Shown: positions 59,886-64,000 of the stretch, in pieces
Position numbering within the stretch: position 1 is the stretch's first letter
Layout: each line of letters begins with the position of its first letter
Source: Lachnospiraceae bacterium UBA7225
GTDB lineage: Bacteria; Bacillota; Clostridia; Lachnospirales; Lachnospiraceae
Direction of reading: 5' to 3'
Assembly: GCA_002473385.1 (NCBI GenBank)
Contig: DKTR01000039.1
Span: 77,508-141,507 of the forward strand
Length of the DNA stretch: 64,000 bases
Position numbers and translations under genes: made by a program
The notes under the pieces: generated by a model
The model's input: only the letters and a program-made list of their open reading frames with translations
What the model was told of the DNA's origin: nothing
Database searches by the model: none

Positions 59886-60893
59886 TCAAGGTGTACTTTC
59901 AAATGATTTCACACTTCCTCTTTCGACAAAAACTGTACATACTTGATTCTTTGTTTTTATCCTATCTCCATTTATCTCAGCCATCAGCCGCTTCACCGCA
60001 AGTTGTCCCATCTCACGTTTAGGAACGCGCAGCGTCGTAAGAGGTGGAGAGCTAATCTCGGAAAAAGGAAGGTCGTCAAATCCAATAATAGAAACATCAT
60101 CCGGGATACAATACCCCTTTTCCTGAAGTGCCTTCATTGCTCCAAGCGCAATCATATCGTTATCTGCGTAAAATGCCGTGGGCATATGATCCATTTTATC
60201 CAGTTCTGCAAGCATATCTTTATACGCACCATTTAAAGTTGTAGCAAGCACAATCATGTTATCTTCCCTTACTTCCAGCCCTGCCTTTTCCATAGCAATT
60301 TTATACCCCACACACCTGGACCGAAACGCCTTAATTCTAAACCTCCCCTGCAGATATCCAATATCTTTATGACCTTTGCGGATCAGATACTCTACAGCTA
60401 CCCTCGCAGAATCTGCATTATTTATTAATACTCCATTAAAAGACATATCCCATGACCAATAGTCCAGCATTAAAAATGGACAGGTCGCACTTTTATAAAT
60501 TTCAACATCTTCCTCCATTAATTCTGTTCCCAGCAAAATAACCGCAGAAGAATTATCATGGATCAGCTGATCCACCTGCTTTTCATAGTTAGGATCATGA
60601 TAGTTTAAATTGCAGATCACCATTTCCATGCCATATTTCTTACATTCCTGTTCAACACCCTCAATCAGCAAAGAAAAAAAGGGCGTATCATCAATAATTA
60701 ATCCATTTCGTTTGAATATAACAAACTTAATTTTTCCTATTCCGCGCCCACTGGTATATCCTAATTCATTTGCCACGCGAAAAATTTCTGCTGCTGTTTC
60801 CGCATTAACGCCCTTCTTATGATTCAAGGTATTAGAAACCGTAGAGGGAGAAAAACCTGTTTTTTCACTTATAGTTTTAATATTTACCTTCAT
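59886..60893 (-). CDS. LacI-family transcriptional regulator
   Basis: A 335-aa regulator. The helix-turn-helix (VNIKTISEKTGFSPSTVSNTLNHKKGV, residues 3-29) is followed by the effector domain with YADNDMIALGAMKALQEKGYCIPDDVSIIGFDDLPFSEISSPPLTT. The start at 60893 follows GAGAGGTCAGGG; the frame extends to 60947 without a better site. It is last in a minus-strand run after an ABC permease pair and the DUF5060-type glycosidase, so it is probably the local sugar repressor, co-transcribed with its targets. Confidence 0.9.
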   Translation of the reverse strand: MKVNIKTISEKTGFSPSTVSNTLNHKKGVNAETAAEIFRVANELGYTSGRGIGKIKFVIFKRNGLIIDDTPFFSLLIEGVEQECKKYGMEMVICNLNYHDPNYEKQVDQLIHDNSSAVILLGTELMEEDVEIYKSATCPFLMLDYWSWDMSFNGVLINNADSARVAVEYLIRKGHKDIGYLQGRFRIKAFRSRCVGYKIAMEKAGLEVREDNMIVLATTLNGAYKDMLAELDKMDHMPTAFYADNDMIALGAMKALQEKGYCIPDDVSIIGFDDLPFSEISSPPLTTLRVPKREMGQLAVKRLMAEINGDRIKTKNQVCTVFVERGSVKSFESTP

Positions 60894-60962
60894 ACACCCT
60901 GACCTCTCATTGTAAGATATGTAAACTATTTTAGCAAATAAACCCATAAATGAAAAGTATTT

Positions 60963-62513
60963 TCAAACTAACTTTATCCTTTTCAGACGAATTGCCATGT
61001 ACTGTCTCTGCGGAAGTTCAATTTTTACCGTTCCTTTACACCGTCCCATACATGTAATCGTCATATTCCATGTATCAATAACATCCACTTCATACTCTTC
61101 GCCTTCCGAAAAATAAAGCATACGAAATGCCGGTTGTCCAATCCCAAAATAATGAATTTCGTAATTACTATAATTTGACCCATCATTTGCTGATTCCACG
61201 ACCCCAACTACCTCATCAAAAATACCTTTTCCTACTTTTAAGTAATTTCCCGGCACCTCCTGCCATATCTTTTTTAAAAATTTCAGTCTTTCAGAACTCT
61301 CCCCTTTTAATATACCGCCATGTGACCACCACAGTATATCATTTTTATCCAGATATGTTTCCCCATGGCCTGCACATCCGCCCCGCAAAAAAGCTTCCCA
61401 GAATCTCCGTATCAATTCCTGAGCCGGTAAATTTCCCCAACCCACATGAATATTTCCCTCATATCCTATCTCGTCCCAAACGACCGGTTTCTTATATTGT
61501 TTTATATACTCATCCGTATATTCCACATGCCGATAATAATCTATCCTCTGCATAGAGCAGTGCGTAATCCATGTCTTGCTATAATCATAAAACTTAAGGC
61601 AATTATGTATAGAACGCATATGATGATAAGGATCCTTCTCACATATGATTTGTGCATACCGCTCCCAGTCCCCTATTGTTTTTGTAACTATTATATCGTA
61701 TTCATTTGCCAGCGACCACCATACATTACGGTATGCGCTAAAGCGCGCCATTACATACCTAATATACGCATCACAACATTCCCGATTCATCATATTTAAT
61801 CCCCATCTGTCATATGGATGCATGAGAATAATATCCGCTTCAATCCCCATATCACGAAGCTGACGGATCCGCATATCAAATCTCCGAAAATGCTCCGGAT
61901 TGAACCAGTAATAATTGAAGTTAAAATCAATTGCCGGCGGCTCCATTCCCGGATAAATAATGCGGTCCTTTTCATCTTTTTTCACAAGATTTTCATCTAT
62001 GCCCTCCCCGTTTCCTCTCATATACGGGTAAGTAATTGGTTCGCGCTTGTTAAAATCATAAAATTTAGGAAATATACAAAATCTGATTTTGTTAAATACA
62101 CTTGATCTTAAAGTTTCCAGTGTCTGCTCCTGCAGTTCCATACTCTGATGCACCCACGCATAACAGGTAGTCCCAATAGAAATATACGGGGTTCCATCCT
62201 CATATGCCAGCTGCGTCTCATTAAAAACGCGTACACATCCATGATTATGATAGCTGTCTGCATTACGTACCAGAAACTCCCCTTCAGTCACGCTTTCCGC
62301 AAAGCTGCCTTCTATGCGATATATATATCGTCCTTCCTCAGACGGCATAAAACGTACCTTATATATTCCGTCACCATCATAAAATCCATCCACCGTAATT
62401 ACTTTATCTTCTTTTTGAAAGGTACCACGAATATTATAGTCCATAAATGGATTTCCATCTTTTTTTCCCGGTATTGCTACTTCAAATACATCCCATTTTT
62501 CAATATACTGCAT
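60963..62513 (-). CDS. DUF5060/DUF4038-type glycoside hydrolase
   Basis: A 516-aa protein. An N-terminal beta-sandwich (DUF5060; VFEVAIPGKKDGNPFMDYNIRGTF) comes before a TIM barrel with GTTCYAWVHQ, RNVWWSLANEYD (acid/base Glu) and KPVVWDEIGYEG (nucleophile Glu). A C-terminal sandwich (about 425-516, DUF5605-like) ends the protein. Such proteins include apiosidases and related glycosidases acting on plant glycans. No signal peptide, so it cleaves imported oligosaccharides. It lies between the permease gene and the LacI regulator. Confidence 0.85.
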   Translation of the reverse strand: MQYIEKWDVFEVAIPGKKDGNPFMDYNIRGTFQKEDKVITVDGFYDGDGIYKVRFMPSEEGRYIYRIEGSFAESVTEGEFLVRNADSYHNHGCVRVFNETQLAYEDGTPYISIGTTCYAWVHQSMELQEQTLETLRSSVFNKIRFCIFPKFYDFNKREPITYPYMRGNGEGIDENLVKKDEKDRIIYPGMEPPAIDFNFNYYWFNPEHFRRFDMRIRQLRDMGIEADIILMHPYDRWGLNMMNRECCDAYIRYVMARFSAYRNVWWSLANEYDIIVTKTIGDWERYAQIICEKDPYHHMRSIHNCLKFYDYSKTWITHCSMQRIDYYRHVEYTDEYIKQYKKPVVWDEIGYEGNIHVGWGNLPAQELIRRFWEAFLRGGCAGHGETYLDKNDILWWSHGGILKGESSERLKFLKKIWQEVPGNYLKVGKGIFDEVVGVVESANDGSNYSNYEIHYFGIGQPAFRMLYFSEGEEYEVDVIDTWNMTITCMGRCKGTVKIELPQRQYMAIRLKRIKLV

Positions 62514-62560
62514 ATATACTCCTCTTTATCTCCAATTTTTCCAATGCAATTCTCCACTTA

Positions 62561-63400
62561 TCAGCTTTTCACCGCTCCCGCCATGCCTTCAACAAAATAT
62601 CTCTGAAACAGCAGATAAATAATTAATATCGGAATTACCGAAATTAGTACTCCCGCACACAGATAGCCGTAATCCGTACTATGTTCTCCAACAAAAGTCA
62701 AAATTCCTGTAGGAACCGTTTTCATTGAATTATCATTAATGATAACACTTGCAAGCAAATACTCATTCCACGTAGCTAGAAAATCCGTAATAATCAGGGT
62801 TGCGATAGCTGGTTTCGAGACTGGAATAATTATCCGGTAAAACAGATGCCATTTACTGCACCCATCTATGTAAGCCGCATCATCCAATTCTTTCGGAATG
62901 CTGCTGAAGAACCCCCTTAAAATCAGAATACCGAACGAAATACCAAAACCTATATATACAAATATAAGTCCAGAATATGTATTAAGAAGTCCAAGCTTGC
63001 TATAAACCACATTAATCGGAACCAATGCTGTTTGCAAAGGCAGCATCATACCAATTAAAAAAAAGATAAATATACCTGTTTTATGTTTAATGTTTAAACG
63101 TGTCAGAGCAAATGCCGCCATTGCTTCAATAACAATTCCTAACGGAACCTTCAGGCATGACACAATCAAATCATTTTTCATATATAAAAACAATCTACCC
63201 TTTGTAAATGCATTCAAAAAATTGCTCCACGCAATGTTCTCCGGTATCGAAAACAAACTTGTCCCCATATAAAACTCCGCTTTTCCTTTTATTGCCGTTG
63301 CAATCAGCGTAAATATCGGAATAACCCATATAATTGATATTGCAAATAAAATTACATACAATAACACTTTCTTTATGACTTTTTTACTTTTTACATTCAT
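62561..63400 (-). CDS. Carbohydrate ABC transporter permease, MalG/AraQ type
   Basis: A 279-aa permease with six membrane segments. Its EAA loop is ELDDAAYIDGCSKWHLFYRIIIP and the C-terminus VEGMAGAVKS. Start at 63400 after GGAAGGAC. It follows the truncated permease at the right edge and precedes the glycosidase. Confidence 0.9.
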   Translation of the reverse strand: MNVKSKKVIKKVLLYVILFAISIIWVIPIFTLIATAIKGKAEFYMGTSLFSIPENIAWSNFLNAFTKGRLFLYMKNDLIVSCLKVPLGIVIEAMAAFALTRLNIKHKTGIFIFFLIGMMLPLQTALVPINVVYSKLGLLNTYSGLIFVYIGFGISFGILILRGFFSSIPKELDDAAYIDGCSKWHLFYRIIIPVSKPAIATLIITDFLATWNEYLLASVIINDNSMKTVPTGILTFVGEHSTDYGYLCAGVLISVIPILIIYLLFQRYFVEGMAGAVKS

Positions 63401-63605
63401 AACGAGTCCTTCCTATTCTGTCAAACCTAAAATCACCAATTTTCAGACTTTAACAACTTTTATCTTAAAAGCAGCGTCAATAGTGAGGGCATCATGTGCC
63501 GAATGTCGGTCAGACTCCCGGACAGGGGCTTTACCCTTGCGATCTCTATCACCTGCGCTTTTATTGTATTGTTACTACCCGACATGTCATTACAAATCCC
63601 TCTAT
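63401..63605. other. 205-bp gap between two permease genes
   Basis: Unusually long for paired permeases. A 41-codon frame on the minus strand (63585-63460, MSGSNNTIKAQVIEIARV...) exists but has no ribosome site. No hairpin with a U-run is seen. It could hold a promoter or an inserted fragment. Confidence 0.3.
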
Positions 63606-64000
63606 TTAATCATCTCTTGCAGTAAATGACACATAAGGAATAATTACCACCAGCATCATAATAACCATTACACAAGCTATTGCTGTTCCATACCCTACAT
63701 TATTGTAATTAAACACTTGTGAATACATATACGTAGAAAGCATCTGTGTAGAATCGTTAGGTCCGCCTCCAGTGAGCCCCTGTACGACATCGAATACTTT
63801 CATCGCTGCAATAATCAAAGTCGCAATTACAATAACAAAGGTATCCTTCAAAAGCGGGACAGTTACCCAGAAAAACCTTTTTATTCCATTCGCCCCATCA
63901 ATAGATGCCGCATCTAAGATTTCAGCCGGAATCGTCTGCAAACCTGCCAAAAACAAAATCATCGGTTGTCCTACCCCCAGCATTGAAGTCAAATCCGATT
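63606..64000 (-). CDS. Carbohydrate ABC transporter permease, MalF type (5' part off the edge)
   Basis: The C-terminal 131 residues of a permease. They include the EAA loop (AEILDAASIDGANGIKRFFWVTVPL), the GLTGGGPNDSTQML motif of MalF/UgpA subunits and the last membrane segment. The reading frame continues past the window edge; the TTG at 63992 is not the true start. First visible gene of the DUF5060-glycosidase/LacI importer operon. Confidence 0.88.
   Translation of the reverse strand, partial: SDLTSMLGVGQPMILFLAGLQTIPAEILDAASIDGANGIKRFFWVTVPLLKDTFVIVIATLIIAAMKVFDVVQGLTGGGPNDSTQMLSTYMYSQVFNYNNVGYGTAIACVMVIMMLVVIIPYVSFTARDD

Noticed and set aside
1..64000. CRISPR arrays, tRNA/rRNA genes, integrases or complete insertion sequences
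   Set aside because: None were recognised on either strand; the only repeats are the short palindromic elements listed.

Overview
The window looks like a chromosomal segment of a gut-type Lachnospiraceae (Clostridia) genome. The evidence is strong AGGAGG-type ribosome binding sites, TTGACA/TATAAT promoters, many carbohydrate ABC transporters without local ATPase genes, a phosphotransbutyrylase/butyrate kinase pair, a DUF3793 protein, a circularly permuted GH3 enzyme and a Gram-positive Tad pilus locus. No rRNA, tRNA, CRISPR array, prophage or intact insertion sequence was seen. The genus cannot be fixed from the sequence alone.

Layout. 1-4.5 kb: a sugar ABC importer operon (binding protein, two permeases) divergent from its LacI-type regulator, with a perfect consensus promoter and two palindromic operators between them. 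4.6-9.5 kb: a compact tad operon (tadV, tadZ, cpaF, tadB, tadC) with no visible pilin gene. 9.6-10.8 kb: a cation diffusion facilitator behind a leader that folds as a four-helix aptamer overlapping a terminator, probably a NiCo (czcD)-type riboswitch. 11.0-43.3 kb: a large catabolic island (below). 43.4-46.9 kb: housekeeping and accessory genes (NimA-like, NUDIX, GNAT, AAA-nuclease). 47.0-55.8 kb: alpha-galactosidase (GH36), NUDIX, MATE, permuted GH3 and SGNH/Ig-like enzymes, with a palindromic repeat cluster. 56.1-58.9 kb: pabA-pabB-pabC with a terminator in its leader. 59.0-59.9 kb: a decayed DUF2325/DUF3793/flavodoxin cluster with twin operator-like palindromes. 59.9-64.0 kb: a second LacI-controlled importer with a DUF5060/DUF4038-type glycosidase; it runs off the right edge.

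The catabolic island is the main point of interest. A 13-gene minus-strand run (25098 down to 11001) carries two ThuA-like proteins, an NAD epimerase, two thiolases, an HMG-CoA-lyase/homocitrate-synthase-type enzyme, a metallo-beta-lactamase-fold hydrolase, an SDR, a GH88/GH105-like protein, a DeoC-like aldolase, an FGGY kinase, an OYE-type flavoenzyme with a Cys cluster and a CoA-transferase. A second minus-strand operon (41700 down to 34875) carries two permeases, an SDR, a BKACE (beta-keto acid cleavage enzyme), a solute-binding protein, butyrate kinase and phosphotransbutyrylase. A plus-strand operon (30302-33042) has an aldo/keto reductase and two permeases, one with an apparent frameshift. 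Between them lie a LytTR response regulator, a very large LytS-type histidine kinase and a membrane-anchored solute-binding protein. This last is a clear paralogue of the secreted binding protein at 42032-43297.

Inference: the island senses an extracellular carbohydrate-like ligand through a three-component system (anchored binding protein, LytS kinase, LytTR regulator). It imports the ligand by two ABC systems, and degrades it by sugar-type steps followed by beta-keto acid/acyl-CoA cleavage, with ATP gained at butyrate kinase. The substrate is not identified. I know no described pathway with this gene set.
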